Assembly (NCBI GenBank): GCA_964035545.1
Contig: OZ037772.1
Coordinates: 11,101,818 to 11,165,817 of the forward strand
Direction of reading: 5' to 3'
Source: Bugula neritina
Lineage: Eukaryota; Bryozoa; Gymnolaemata; Cheilostomatida; Bugulidae
Length of the DNA: 64,000 bases
The notes under the pieces were generated by a model. It worked only from the letters and a program-made list of their open reading frames with translations. It made no database searches and was not told where the DNA came from. This document shows positions 1-13,175 of this stretch, piece after piece. How positions within the stretch are numbered: position 1 is the stretch's first letter; each line of letters begins with the position of its first letter. The position numbers and the translations under genes were made by a program.

Positions 1-222
1 TAATGACTTCAAAACTGTTATAATGATTTTAATATTATTGATGCAAATGTAACAGCTATGGTGTTTTGTTTTTTCCTTCAAGTATACCTATTTAAATATC
101 ACTATTGTTGTGAGTAATTATTTCTAGTTTACTTTCAGTTCAATCTGAAGCTTTTCTTACCTGAGACACTAGCTGTACCCTGACAGTGTTACCACAAGAA
201 CTCAACGCTTAGGCGGCAAAAT

Positions 223-2111
223 ATGGAATCCGCCAGTTCAAAAAAGAACAAAAAGCTCACAGGTATAACTGTAACACCTCTGCTCTGAGGCATAAGGGGC
301 TAAAGTCAACTCTTGGAGTTAATAGATCAGTGTGTGCCGTATACCTGTGTTTTGGTTTGAAAACTTCTCTGCTGATTTATACTTCTTGCTGGCATAGGTT
401 TATGGGCCATAAATTAATTGGAGAACTGGTGAATGCGTGTAATAAAGTGTTTTAGGGATGAAAAGCAGATAGCATATCCATGATCTATCTCCGCCTGTTT
501 TGTTGTTTGTTTCATACTTGTGACATTAATGATTTAAGCTTCATCAAGTGTTTCAAACCTTAAAACTGAAGCAACTGTCGAGAATCTTGTAATTTTTTGC
601 TATTTTTAAAGTAGTTATTTGTTACAGTTGAACTTTTCTAATTTAAAAGTTTATTTTGAATGCTTTCCAGTTTTGTAAAAACAATTACATCAAGTAGCCT
701 GGGTGAGTATACAACAGATACAGCGTACTGGTGGGTACCATTTGCAGTGAGAATTGAACTAAACATGTTATTATCTCAATAGTAGGTATTATTTTTGCAA
801 TATTCTATTATCCGTGAGTTACTATTTAATTCCTGTGATACTCCGTAGATCATGTGATGAATACTCTAGATATCTTACAGACGATCAACTGAAAGAGCTG
901 ATTGACAAAGCTATGGGTATGAGAGAGAAGGCCTACTGTCCCTACAGCAAGTTTAGAGTTGGTGCAGCTCTTCTTACCCATAACAATCGCTTCTACACAG
1001 GTGAAGGGTTGTTATGAAGTACACTTGTAGCAGCCTTGTGGTATGAGTTGTAGTTGGTAAGGGTGTAATTAGTAAGGGGGTGTAGTTAGTAAAAGGATGT
1101 TGTTAGTAGGGGGTGTGGTTAGTAGGGGGTGTAGTTAGTAAGGGGTGTAGTTAGTAGGGGGTGTAGTCAGTAGGGGGCGTAATTAGTAAGGGGTGTAGTT
1201 AGTATGGGCTGTAGTTAGTAAGGGGTGTAGTTAGTAGAGGTGTAGTTGTTTGCATTAGGTTGGGGGATTAGTTTAGTCATTTTCTTCAGACCTTGATCAC
1301 TCACTGTGTATAAAGACTTGATTCAAAAGAGTTGGTTAAGTATGACGATGAAATGAAATTCCTTTACTCCAGGCTGCAACGTGGAGAATGCCTCTTACGG
1401 ACTGACTGTGTGTGCGGAGAGAGTTGCTATATACAACGCTGTTGCCGGGGGAGACACTGGAATCTCTGCTATGGCTGTGTGCTGGTGTGTACCTCTACAA
1501 TGTCATACTTAGCTTGATCATGATATAGCTCTGCAATGTCATACCTTGGTGTACCTTCACAATGTCATACCCAGCATACTCATGGTGCATCTCTGCAATG
1601 TAATGCCTATGGTGTATCTCTGCAATGTTACACTTAGCATACTCATGTACTCTGCTCACGCTGTGTTGTCTGGAATATTTCAGTGATATCAAAGGGAAGT
1701 TCCAAGGACCATGTGGAGCCTGTAGACAGGTCCTGGTGGAGGTAAGTATCTTGGCTTATTCTGCTGAATAATTTGCCCTTTTATTTATTTCAAAGGGCTT
1801 CAAAGCTGGAAAGTAGGTTGTTAGTTTTCATGTGGAATACAGATCTGTTAATGGCAATGTTTATGTCCAAACATCTATAATACATCTAAACTGTTGTAAC
1901 CTTTCATGGAGAATACATAGCGTATGTATAGATATGACAATGTTTAGTCTCCAAATCTGTAACACGTCTAGAGTTTTACCTCTGCTTGCAGTTTGGGGAG
2001 GACATGACATTCATCTGTGTAAAGCCAGACGGCACTTACCAGGAAATGGTGGTGAGAGATCTGATGCCGATGGCCTTCACCCCCTCGTCCTTAGCTGAAG
2101 CAGCTGACTGA
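223..2111 (+). CDS. CDA: Cytidine deaminase, 5 exons, complete
   Basis: Exons are 223-262, 881-1000, 1373-1484, 1684-1741 and 1992-2111. All junctions are GT-AG and in phase, giving 149 codons plus TGA, close to the usual 146 or so of animal CDA. The enzyme deaminates cytidine and deoxycytidine to uridine in pyrimidine salvage, in the cytosol, as a tetramer. Visible motifs are YCPYSKFRVGAAL, then NASYGLTVCAER carrying the first zinc Cys and the catalytic Glu (CAE), then PCGACRQVLVE with the other two zinc Cys. The C-terminus contains MPMAFTPSSL, as in the family. The start at 223 (MESASSKKNKK) was chosen because its donor leaves one base that joins in phase to exon 2. Exon 1 is short and supported only by phase and position; exons 2-5 are certain by family match. 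No key residue is missing. Confidence 0.95.
1048..1248 (+). repeat. Minisatellite in CDA intron 2
   Basis: About a dozen imperfect units of roughly 16 bp, built on ggggtgtagttagtaa, begin about 50 bp after the exon 2 donor and occupy most of the first half of the intron. Confidence 0.85.
1480..1665 (+). repeat. Minisatellite in CDA intron 3 that copies the donor site
   Basis: The real donor sits in gctg|gtgtgtacctctacaatg. The intron then holds at least three more imperfect versions of the same stretch: ttggtgtaccttcacaatg, atggtgcatctctgcaatg and atggtgtatctctgcaatg. The unit is about 45-50 bp and also contains tcatac/ttagcatactcatg. The array therefore looks like tandem duplication of the exon-intron boundary. 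Confidence 0.75.
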
Positions 2112-2149
2112 CAGGCCAACTGCTGACTTTCATAAAGAGACTCGCTGCC

Positions 2150-2155
2150 AATAAA
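2150..2155 (+). terminator. Poly(A) signal of CDA
   Basis: AATAAA lies 39 bases after the CDA stop, followed by a T-rich stretch with TGTT near 2180-2200. Confidence 0.75.
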
Positions 2156-3495
2156 GTTCATCAAAGCTGCCAACTCCTCTCCTCTGTTCTGTTAGGATGT
2201 TACTTTCTATGCTGCATCAAGCACTTTTGTGAAGCAGAATTACAGCTATGGTTTCAAACACCTATTCTGGTAAAATATTATGTTTTAATTTCCACATGTA
2301 AAACATTTATCTATGCGCGATGCCAGTAAATGAATCTCCAGCATACATTGAAACTAAGTTGTCTGTCACAATCTTACTAGAGATGTCTTATGGAATGCAA
2401 CAATTCACTTATTTACTGGAGTTGATTCGGACTTACAGTTCCACATGATTTCATGAACACTTATTCAAAGTTTATATATGTTAGCAGTTACTCGTTTGTT
2501 GAAATAAAAGCAAATATCACCTAAATATATCTCAGTATTATCCAGTTGTCAATTATCTTATTTCATGTACAGTGCAAGGTGTGTGGTGCTTCTTTTTACC
2601 CTTTCATGATACTCGATTTTATATTTGTTATTGGCTTTTGCTAGTCCAAATTTAGAAAATGTGTTTTTGAACTGTATTTTTCAGAATTAGTCTCAGTTTT
2701 TATATATTTATTGTTACTTGCGTATAATAAATTTTGCAACAAATAAAGTAGTATTATATATTACTGTCCTAGTTTCTATATAAAATATGCTACTACAGAT
2801 TAGCACTATACTAAATACCAGAATGGCAGCAGAAACAGTGGTATAACAGCACTAATAACACCCTAACAGTGCCAAAATAGCACCATTATTCACACAAAGA
2901 ACCTTGTGTATTGTATACATAGTTATTAGAAGAAATTGTGCGTTACTTTGCTTATTAAGTGAGAAAACCCCAAACTATTTGAAGCTTTGCTAAGAAAATT
3001 CAGTAAAGTTTTATACAGCAAATAATGAGAGACAAACTATTGGAAAGGTTAAATATATACTGAAGATGCAAGACGGAGCACAGTAATCTCTGCTGTATGT
3101 ATTCTTGGGAAATATGTAAGTCGCCACGAAATCTACAGCTCACTTCAGTTGTGTAAAACCTGCTTTCTATCATTAATTCATGATCATGCTTGGTGCCCTT
3201 TAGCTTTGTGTAACTCGTCTGTTTTAAACGTCAATTGCTTGCAGAAACATTTTATAGCACATGATCTGAGGGAATGTATTGTTGCTGCAGAAGGATATTT
3301 AATACATATAAGATATTTCACAGCTCAGCTTAAAGATAAAGGCCTGCAAAAATATTATTCTACTACATGAATTTTTTTGAAAATGTGTAAAAATACAATA
3401 TAATATATATAATAAACCGCAAATAAAATAAAATGTTATGATATTATTATTAATACATAGAACAGCAGTATATAACTAAGTTTTTTACATCTAGA
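2156..3495. other. Convergent intergenic region, no gene seen
   Basis: AT-rich DNA between the 3' ends of CDA (+) and the NHL membrane-protein gene (-). Only short chance reading frames are present. It probably holds the 3' UTR and poly(A) site of the minus-strand gene; an ATTAAA-type signal lies on the minus strand near 3297-3302. Confidence 0.5.
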
Positions 3496-6400
3496 CTAAG
3501 AGTATTTTGTATAGGGTGGTAGGGGCCGGTTAGTTGGTGGCCCATAGTCATAATATTGTGGAGTAGGAGCAGAGGGTTCAGTCTACAACAAAACATGACG
3601 TTAGTTAGTTCAGTAAATTGTAGGCTTTAAAAGTTTAAAAAAAAAGTTTCTGGTTTGAAGCATGAAGCTTTTTCTCCTTTACAAGCACTAACAAGCTTAG
3701 TAGGTAGCCAGCTAGAAGCTTTATGAAATGATAGAGTTTCCATATTCAAGTGTATAGACCAAGTTTCAATGTCAGATAACTTGTGACAAGGTGCATAACA
3801 AACAATTGACTGCAGCTTGGTTTAGCTTAGACTAAAAGAGATAAAATATTTGTTTAACTCTGCTCTACATTTTACAAGCACCTTTCTTCAGTAAAAATTG
3901 ATGCCATTCTACATTCTAATCTGACGCTATGATACTTCAAGGAGCTTGCTACCAATACTATTGCTGCCAAAAATAGAGACTAAAACGCTGCCAATTATAT
4001 ATTCAAGGTACAGCAAACATATATTTACATATCACTTTGCTAATTGTTCATGTCCCAAACTTACTCTGTTATCAAGAACCCTATGGAAGTTGCTTTCATC
4101 TTCATAAGCTGGCCCAGTGTAACCTCCATGGGCTACTCTCCTCACCCACATTGCCTCAGCTTCTTTCATACTTTTCCTCTTCAAGTATATCACCAGGGCC
4201 ACGAGTAGGCCAATCAGAACTGTGCAACGAAAACCGCACAAGTAACCTCTTAATGCTTGTCATTGCAAAACTTTAATACAGCAGCTTTCTAAATTTCACA
4301 ATTTAATTAAAAAAAAATTTTTTGAAGTTTTCTTGTTTAGGGAAATATTATAGTAAAATTGACTTGCAGGTAAATTTCACCACTATTCTATAATGCACCT
4401 GAGTTGGAAATATTTTATTTCTCAAGCTAGGTCGAAATTTAGAAATAATTACTAGAGTGCATTGTTGATATTAGTATATGCTATTAAATCATGCATGATA
4501 TTGTTATGTATTATTATATTATGCATATAGTTACATATTATTATGTCATATATATTATTGCATTCAGCACATACTTGCTGGAATTGTCAGCCCAACAGCG
4601 AGTCCAATGATTAGTGGATCCTCTGGTTTGGGAGTTGCCCTTTCTTTATGAGCAGTATTTTGAGCTCTGAAATCAAATTGATAAGGCTAACAATAATAAG
4701 TATGTATAGTTAGAATAATTCATTGAATAATCTTGGTAATTGCATAATTTTTATTAAAGCCTGTATTTCCTCAATTCCCTCTTCTCGCACCTATAAGTCT
4801 ACATGGCACAATTTTAGAAAAGCCATTGTTTCATTACAACATTAAAACTGAATCTAGCATGAGTTTCAAGTTGTTAAGCAAAGGGACTCTACCACAACCT
4901 ATCGCACTATCCTCACGTACCCTGTGCACTGCACTACACAGTGATGAGTTAGTCACTTTGTATGCCGGTACACAATTACCTGGTGGTGGAAGTAGTCATT
5001 TTGTTAGACTTAGTTCTAGTAGCCACACGAACTGTAGATGGGGGACTGGTATTTATAGACTGAGATGTCACAGCCGTAGTCCTAGAACTAGTTGTGCTAG
5101 TTGTAGTCAAGTCTGTAAAAAGCAGAAAATATGCGAATATGTATTTAGATATCTGAATGCATACTTTATGTATTATTAAATATACATTTCGTTTTGGCAT
5201 TAGACTATATCAGTGCAAAAAAGTTATAAGTCTTGGTAAATTCAAACTATGGTAATGGGGACTGCTTAAGTTTTTTATTAGTAAGTTTTTAAAAAATAAA
5301 TATCAACAAAAATGAGTTGTATGACAATCATTTATCAAGTTAATATAAAATTAAACTTAAACTTGAACTTAAATTTACAAGTTTTGTTGGTTACAATGTG
5401 TTGAGGAGAACTTTAAGTGGTTATAACAACTTCACTAAGGCTTTTATTTAGTAGAAGTTCAATTCTCACAAGTTTGGAAATTATTCACCCAATTATGCCA
5501 AAGTAGCGCTATAACATCAAACTGTGAGTTGTCTTACCTTTTACACTGTAAGTAAGCTCTCGTACCAATTCCGTCACATGCTCAGTTACGTACACGTGAC
5601 TATCATCAATCACGCTGATACCATGAGGAGAGTTTGCCTCGCAGGTGAAAGCCGTCCCATCCTTAGATTCGTAAGGAACTCTGAGTCTACCGGTACATAT
5701 TTGACCTACGCCCCCATTTACCAGGTCTATCACCAATAGTCTATTTCCTGTAATGTAGAACTGATCTCGTCACAAACAAATATTTTTAGCAGAACTCAAA
5801 TTTCTTTTAAAATGTTTGTGGTTCAACAATTGCAAAGAACAGAAAATTGTTTCAAAAAGCAATTTAAGCCTAAAACAAAAAACTTAATAATTATGTAAAT
5901 TTATTTTTTATATATTACTGTAAAAATTTTAATTAAAATACATTATTGCTATTTGGTATGACTGAACCCATCAAATTTATTTATACTTACTCCCTATAAT
6001 AACTGTCTGGTGATATCATTTTATTAAAACCCTAGCACATATATAACAATCTATTTGTTGTTCACAGGATGACTGAGGGTGTTTTAATATGGCTGCCGCC
6101 AGATCAAGTTGAATGATAAATCACCACCTGCTATTGAAACACAAGTGTGTAGATAACCCTTGAAAATATATTTTAGTTTTCAACACAGCCCTAATCAAAG
6201 TATGTTTCCTTACAAGATAAAAATGATTGAATTGCTGTTAATAAACTAAAAACTTAAACTCTAGCATAAAAAATGGGGTGATTGCTGTATGTATGAAGTA
6301 TCAAAACCCCCTAATGTACAACATAGACGTACCTCTAAAGTCTGTAGCTATAATCTTTGTGTCATTGTTGACTAGAGTGAAGTCTAGAATACTGTTAGAG

Positions 6401-9400
6401 TGTTGAGTTACCAGGGATTTAAGTACATCGTGGCCTGTGGAGAAGTTTCTATACCTGTACAATCCATTATCTGTACTAACAAATAGCTCTTCATTGTTGG
6501 AACTCAGACTAATTGCTGTAAAATATGATAAAAGACTGTGATTTTTAATATCTCTGGAAACAAGATGCACACTTTTAAAGTCAGTGTAGGTAGAAAAATC
6601 TAAGACTTCTAATTTGAAATTTAGAATTTACTACTTTGTTCTAAGTAGAAGCTGTGGGCTATATAAATTCCCCACTAGCATTTACCTTCAAATAAAGGTT
6701 GTGTTTATCAACACATGAAGTTTATCCATAGGATTGAACTGAGTAAAATATGAAAAGGTGGTTTTTCTATGCGTAAATAAATTACACAATGACTAGCCAG
6801 GCATTGCATGATTGTCATTGATGCACAAAACTGTTTCTTATTTGACTATCATTGATCTTGCATGTACCTGGTGCATGTAAAAGCTTTGTGACACCAGGAA
6901 TCTCATTTTCTGCTATCAATTCACTATAAAGTGTCTTAACTTTTGACACAATATTATTATGGTTTTGGCTCTCAAATTAAAGTGAACACTGTTACATTAC
7001 TTCTAACTTATTTGGCTCTCTACTACAGCTTCTTTTAAAACTGTCCGTTGAGATAGTTTAATATATCATAGGCATGACCATCATTTTATCATAATTTAGT
7101 ATTTACACATGCGGATTATAATATTAACCTCTGATAAATGGATTTTTCATCTAAGACTAATCCCCTCTAGGTATTTTATAAATATCCACAGAGTATAGAT
7201 GAGATAGTTAAGTTGTGTGTTTGAGAAACAACCCATAGACCCTGGAATACTCACATACTTACAGACTGGTAAGATAACTCTCAAGTGAACATCAAAATAG
7301 TCATCCACAACTGTTTGAACATAGTTTTCCTCAGTCTTTAAATCAATTCTTAATATCCTGTTGTTCTACAGCGAAATATTCATGGTAAAATAGCAGCATT
7401 GCTAAAACAGCACAGACGGTGTGTATGTGTGTGTTTTTGTATGCTGTGTGTGTGCGTGTTTGTGTGTTTTTGTGCACTGTGAGCTGTGTGTGTGTGTGCG
7501 TGCGTGTGCGTGCGTGTGCGTGCGTGTGTGTGTGTGATGAAGAGGTAAGAATTAGCAAGGCTTACCAATCTATCTGTCAGGTAGATCTCCTGGTATGTGT
7601 TGGACATGGTTATACCAGTTGGACTCCGAAACCTGGCAGACAGTCTCGGACCTGTGTGACTTCCTGGGTGCTTGCACTTTCCAGCAAATGTTGTCACCTA
7701 AGGAAACAGAACCGAAAACACAGTGGATGCTTGTAAGTAATATTTCAGTTGTTTCTAGCTTATACAATGTAAGGAGCTGAAAAGTAAGTAATTGTAAGTA
7801 GCTAAAATTTAGGTGTCTAAAATTTAAGCAGATGAAATGTAAGTAGCTGGAATGTAAGTAGATAGAAAGTAAGTACTGTGGGTACACTTACATTATTCTC
7901 CAATCTGTCATACAACCTGATGCAGTGGTTGTTTTGATCTGAAATATAAACCCATCTTCCGTCTTCTGATTGCGTAAAGTCGCTAATAATAGAGAACCTA
8001 AAAGCAGATGGCTGATATCAAAGCATATTAGATCCGGCATATCAAGATATATAAATATTATAATTGTTGCTTAAACATTGGTGTAAATGGGCTGCATTTT
8101 TACAAGAAATTGTTTTAAAGTATAGGAAGCGGTCTTGGTGGGGTGGTTAGAGCACTGGTCTAGTAAACATGAGATCAGTGGCTTGACTCCCAGTAAAGGC
8201 CAGTGATGATGTTAGGAAGAGCATCCAGTCATAATTGCTCCTGTGCCACATATGAATAAGTCTTTAGCCTGCTTTTCAAAAAAACCCTTTCTATCAGAGT
8301 TTTTCTTATAAATAGCAACTATAGTGGCTATAATAAAATCGATTACTTGATTATGTGTTACCTCCCATTTTAAAATTGAGCACCATTAGACAAAGTTTTT
8401 AGATGAAACTGGTTTATAATGAGTAAAGTTGAAAAGAAGTTAAAGAAACACAAACTTTTAATCTGCTGACATTTATTTTAGTTTAGAATCTAAGTTCTGT
8501 ACCGAGAAGAAGTTCCGATGCCGTCCACATAGTCTTTAAACACGGAGTGACCAGCCAACCAGCTGACGGTTTTTCTGTCGTAACCCGGAGGTTGTGTCTT
8601 GTCATCACTAATCTTCATCACTGCAGACGAAGCTATGACCAAAAAGGAAGTGATGTCATCACCAGCATAGCGAGATCGTTGAATAGCATGCGGTCTGTAT
8701 ATCTCGCGGCTTGTGTTGAACAGAGTCCTTATAGATCCTTCTATGTTGGAATCCTCAGCATGGGCTACAAGAAAAGATAATTCCAAATATTGTATAGAAA
8801 GTTTTCACTACAAGAGAAGGTAATTTCAAGTATTACATAGAAAACTCTTTAGAAAAGACAGTAAAGCTTCAGGCTAATAATATTGTATACGAATAAATAA
8901 CTGTATGAAACTATTAGCTGAGATAATTAATTATTTTTTAAAAATACATATTAAGTAAGTTGTAATGCTTCAGGTAAGTGATTTGCAGGTGAGCACATAA
9001 AATAATATTTTAGACAAGTAAGTAATATTCCCAAATATGATAACAAAGTTTTCAAGTAGTGATATTGTGTTATCACTGTTATATAATACAGCGTATTTAT
9101 GACACCATCACTATATTGCTGTAGAAAATTCTCTGATATCAAATGGAAAATATGTAAATATATCATTCTGTCATTCACAAAGCTGGTGCCAAAAAATTAT
9201 CTAAATAATTTAGTGACTCAACCATAATCAGTGTAGATTTGCTTACAGAGAATAAGTAATGAAGGTTCCCATTAGCTGATGATGAACCAATTGACCAATC
9301 AACTTACTTAATACATTGATTCCTATCTGATCCTTCGACTTGAAGCCATAGATAAGATATACTTATATATACAACTAGCAAAAACTGTACTAACCTATTT

Positions 9401-10575
9401 TCTGCTGAAGTATAAGTATTGATAAATACCTCAAAAGATCACAATACATTTCAACAGTAGTCAGAATGAGTGCCAACAAATTGTGTAAAATCAATTAGCT
9501 CTGTAGTTCATATAATATTGTAGCATTTATGTTCTTATATAGTGCTTTGCCACAAAGTTTAATGAAAAACCAGTTTTATATAATATACAACCAATATAAC
9601 TGTATTAATCCAGCAAACTAATTCTTTAGATTTATAAAGATTATAATATATTAATCATTTTATTTGTTTTCATAGTGCTGAAATCAAAGTATGAGGAAAT
9701 GCTTTTTAATGAGGAGAAGGTGTGATGCAATCTGCATTTTTCATAACTTTGATCACGGTATAAAGCTAAATGGACTCAATGAGTTTTATGTTTAAATTTT
9801 AGATGCAAATAGTGATTACATTCCAGCAATGGTTCACAAAGATTGTGCAATCTGAAAGGTCATTGCAAGGTCATAGAGTAAGTTCCTAGATTTCCTACTA
9901 ATTTGCAGACAGCAAAGCTGTTAGTATGTTGGATTCTATGCTAAGCTCGAATTCTCAGATTCAGACAGTTAATAACTTAAAGTATTTGAGCAGCTCAAAG
10001 TATTAAGTAGAGAAATTAATGAATTATTATTTATTGATGCAAAGAAATCACTTGTATTAGCTGTAAGCTCATGGATAGTAAATAGTTGAGTATTTACAAG
10101 AAATGCAATAGCATGATCTACAGCTGCACATGTATACTGCATATAAATATACTCAATACTGTTGCTAGGTGCAAGACTAACAGTTGACTGCTATTGTTAA
10201 TCAAGCTCATCAATTTTTAACCCAAAACATTATATTATTCTTCTCTTTATGATATGAAATATATTTTTATTACTATATAAACTGTGTAGTTAGAATATAA
10301 ACTACCATCTATGTTGTATGTATACTGTGTAATTATTATATATTGTGCTCTTTATATTATAAATTATTCTCTGACCATGCATTATTTATCTAATTGGTTA
10401 TAGACTATTCTCTATAATATTATAAATTATCAACTACATTATATACTCTTATTTATATATATATCATGTACTATATTCTAATTGGTCATAATGTAAACTT
10501 ACATGTTGAAACAAACGATAACAGAAGGACAATGGTGGATACCAAAAAAACAGTGGTGGATAGAATTCGGCTCAT
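3496..10575 (-). CDS. NHL-propeller type I membrane protein, 11 exons, complete
   Basis: Exons in transcript order: 10503-10575, 8503-8764, 7892-7997, 7566-7697, 7263-7365, 6333-6515, 5538-5747, 4980-5112, 4575-4666, 4065-4219, 3496-3582. All phases close, giving 511 codons plus TAG. Residues 1-24 form a signal peptide (MSRILSTTVFLVSTIVLLL). Residues about 25-356 hold NHL-type repeats, seen as WLAG...DGIGTSSRF, VYISDQNNHCIRLYD, VTTFAGK...ARFRSPTGI, EIYLTDRLNNRILRIDL and GNRLLVIDL. Residues about 357-412 are a Thr/Ser-rich stalk, probably O-glycosylated. Residues 419-444 form one membrane helix followed by KRK. The cytoplasmic tail of about 65 residues is Tyr/Pro-rich and ends with PLPPYTKYS, a possible WW-domain (LPxY) ligand. 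I infer a cell-surface recognition or adhesion protein. I know no named orthologue with this layout, so function is open. Exons 1 and 11 rest on phase and topology. Confidence 0.82.
7415..7536. repeat. (GT)n microsatellite
   Basis: Two blocks of TGTGTG with interspersed GCGTGC steps, in the intron between the exons at 7566-7697 and 7263-7365 of the NHL gene. Confidence 0.9.
7776..7885. repeat. Short tandem repeat next to an NHL-gene exon
   Basis: Five or six imperfect units of 14-17 bp related to gtaagtagctggaat lie just 3' (in transcript terms) of the exon at 7892-7997. Confidence 0.65.
8127..8326 (+). mobile_element. tRNA-derived SINE, family 1
   Basis: The copy starts with a tRNA-like head (ggtggttagagcactgg and a B-box-like tggcttgactccc). 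It continues with the family core gatgttaggaagagcatcca, then gtcataattgctcctgtgcc. The tail is related to ctatcagagtttttctt plus a diverged gactataaact. At least seven more copies occur in the window. This one lies in an intron of the NHL gene. Confidence 0.8.
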
Positions 10576-10837
10576 CTTTTCAGCTGACAAAGTCTTGTGT
10601 ACACAGGAGTTGTCCTTGTAAAGCTGTACTTCCTTTTCAACTGTTGGTATCTTCTATGGAAGGTAGTTTTCTGTAATTATGCATGAATGTTACAGGTGAC
10701 TACTCTATACTATAATATTATAAGATGTTCACTATACAATATGTTAATTGCAGTATATTATGGTAAACATTAATATATACAGCATTATGCTATGGTACAT
10801 TAATTTATCCCTTATATGTCTGTAATTGTTATGTTAG

Positions 10838-11015
10838 GAGCCCCTGGGGTCTAGCACTGGCCATGGATTCAAATTCCACGCAGCCCTTGGTTATGTCAGG
10901 AAGGGTAGCTAGTCACTCTGTTACTCTGAAAGCCCAAGACTATGTTGTGAGAGGCACAATGCTTAATTTACTTGAAATTTCTTCCCATCAGAGGTTCCCA
11001 CAAAGCTGGGCAGTG
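10838..11015 (+). mobile_element. Diverged SINE-like copy
   Basis: ggtctagcactggccatgg, attcaaattcc and tatgtcaggaagggtagc resemble the head and core of SINE family 1, and catcagaggttcccac resembles its tail. The copy is diverged or belongs to a related subfamily. Confidence 0.45.
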
Positions 11016-11604
11016 AGTTTGTATAGTAAATTGTTATATTAATCAGGGTTTCTGAAGTTAGTGATTTGAGCATGATACATAGGGAACTGTAAACACCATG
11101 AAAACAAAGAAAAAACTTTCACACATAAACTAGAATGCTATGTTTCCTAATTATATAAAAGCCAAAAGTTGCACAAAACTCAATATAGTATCTTTACAGA
11201 GAAAATAGTATTAGAATAGTATTCAAGCAACTGGTAGATTCACTCAACCTTTTAATAGGTTCAACTTACCTTAGCAAATGGCACCGTAGATCTACCAACT
11301 CGCAGATAATGCTTTTAGACTCGGTACTGTCAAATTCTTTAATGTCTGTTATTATTTATTGCTGATGTAAAAGTTTATTTGGCTGAATTATTTATAATCC
11401 TTCATGAAATGATTGATGCGCACACAATAAATTCTCAAATGAATGGTTGGTAGACCTTCAGTTAGACATGTGACAGACTCTGTCTCAAATCTTTATTTAT
11501 GCTGATTTATTTATTCTAAAAACCTCACGTTTTTAACATTTCTCTCCACGTGAGAAATGCTGATAGTAAAAACGTATAAGTAAGCTAGGGCTTGGTTCAA
11601 TGTT

Positions 11605-11735
11605 ACAAAAGAGCAATTATGACCGAATGCCTTTCCTAACATTACCAATGGCCTTGATTCCAAGATTAAAACCCATGACCTAGTTGCACTCTGGGCCAGC
11701 TTTATAACCACTAAACTATATGGCTGCTCTCTCAA
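11605..11735 (-). mobile_element. SINE family 1, truncated
   Basis: The reverse strand shows the tRNA-like head (gagagcagccatatagttta, with a B box in the gggttttaatc region) and the core with the tcctaacattaccaatggcc complement. The 3' tail is missing. Confidence 0.65.
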
Positions 11736-12275
11736 TACTGATTTTCATGAGTCAGTACTAAATTGTTGAAAGTAAAAAGCATCTTTCAGTCAGAGTAAAA
11801 TTATAATCTGACAGTTGAACACTTGCACAAGGTGCTTGTGCCACATGCTACACAAACACCTCGCACATGCTGTCTATAGAAGCATCATTATGTTTGTACA
11901 CAGACAAATATATTATGATATATAGAGTATATAGACATACCTCCTTACCTTATTTATATGTTGGTGACCTTTGAGATGTGAAAGTCTTAAAACTTTGTTG
12001 TTAATGTATTCACATTTTATTCCTAAGCTAAATTATACAAACATTTTCCAGTCTAATGCTACTAACCACTTCTTAGCTCTCAGCCTCTACTAACTACTGA
12101 TAAGAATTGTGTATAGAGTAGTTGCAGGTAAATATCTATTATCTTATCATCCCAGTAAACTTAGTGGTCAAATATTATGTGGACTTAATTTGTTGTTGGA
12201 TAACTGCTTATTATGCATAATTATAATAAACCGCTTTATAGAATGCATTTCCTGTATTATTTTGATTTCTATATT

Positions 12276-12412
12276 ACACACACTCACACACACACACACA
12301 CACACACACGCACGCACGCACGCACATGCACACACGCACACACACAAGCACACGCGCACGCGCACACTCACACACACTCACACACACACGCACGCACGCA
12401 CGCATACACACT
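12276..12412. repeat. (CA)n / (CGCA)n microsatellite
   Basis: A nearly pure CA tract with CGCA blocks, downstream of the 28-bp minisatellite. Confidence 0.9.
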
Positions 12413-12587
12413 ATGAATATAATCACATTATAATACAGTTGGTTATGCACCTATTAAAAGTTTATTTGAGTACAAAAAGAAAAAAAGTCTTGCAGTCATA
12501 ATAAACTGGCACTTGGGCTTAAAGAATGTCAACTTAATTCAGGGGCAACTCCTACTGAGAAGAGATGATGCTATGAGCGCCATTGAA

Positions 12588-13175
12588 GAGCTCCTCAGTG
12601 AACATGGGCACATAACTTCTCAATAATGTGTGCATAACTAGTATGAGGACACAACTTCTCCGTGATAAGAATGGGCCTACAACTTCCCTCTGGTAAAAAT
12701 GGGCACACAGCTCCTCCGTGATAAAAATGGGCACACAACTTCTCCGTGATAAGAATGGGCCTACAACTTCCCTCTGGTAAAAATGGGCACACAGCTCCTC
12801 CGTGATAAAAATGGGCACACAGCTTCTCCGTGATAAGAATAGGCACACAACTTCTCTCTGGTAAGAATGGGCACACAACTCCTCCGTGATAAGAATGGGC
12901 ACACAACTTCTCCGTGATAAGAATGGGCACACAACTTCTCCGTGATAAGAATGGGCACACAACTTCTCCGTGATTAGAATGGGCACACAACTCCTCTGTG
13001 ATAAGAATGGGCACACAACTTCTCCGTGATAAGAATGGGCACACAACTTCTCCGTGATAAGAATGGGCACACAACTTCTCCGTGATAAGAATGGGCACAC
13101 AACTTCTCCGTGATTAGAATGGGCACACAACTTCTCCGTGATTAGAATGGGCACACAACTCCTCTGTGGTAAGGT
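12588..13175. repeat. 28-bp minisatellite, about 20 units
   Basis: Units of 28 bp contain gggcacacaacttctccgtg followed by ataagaat. They are near-identical in the middle of the array and degenerate at its left end. Because 28 is not a multiple of three and the unit lacks minus-strand stops, all three minus frames stay open and would give a 28-residue super-repeat (PILITEKLCAHS... type). It begins about 45 bp past the stop of the minus-strand Cys-rich gene, so it is probably 3' UTR, not protein. Confidence 0.9.
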
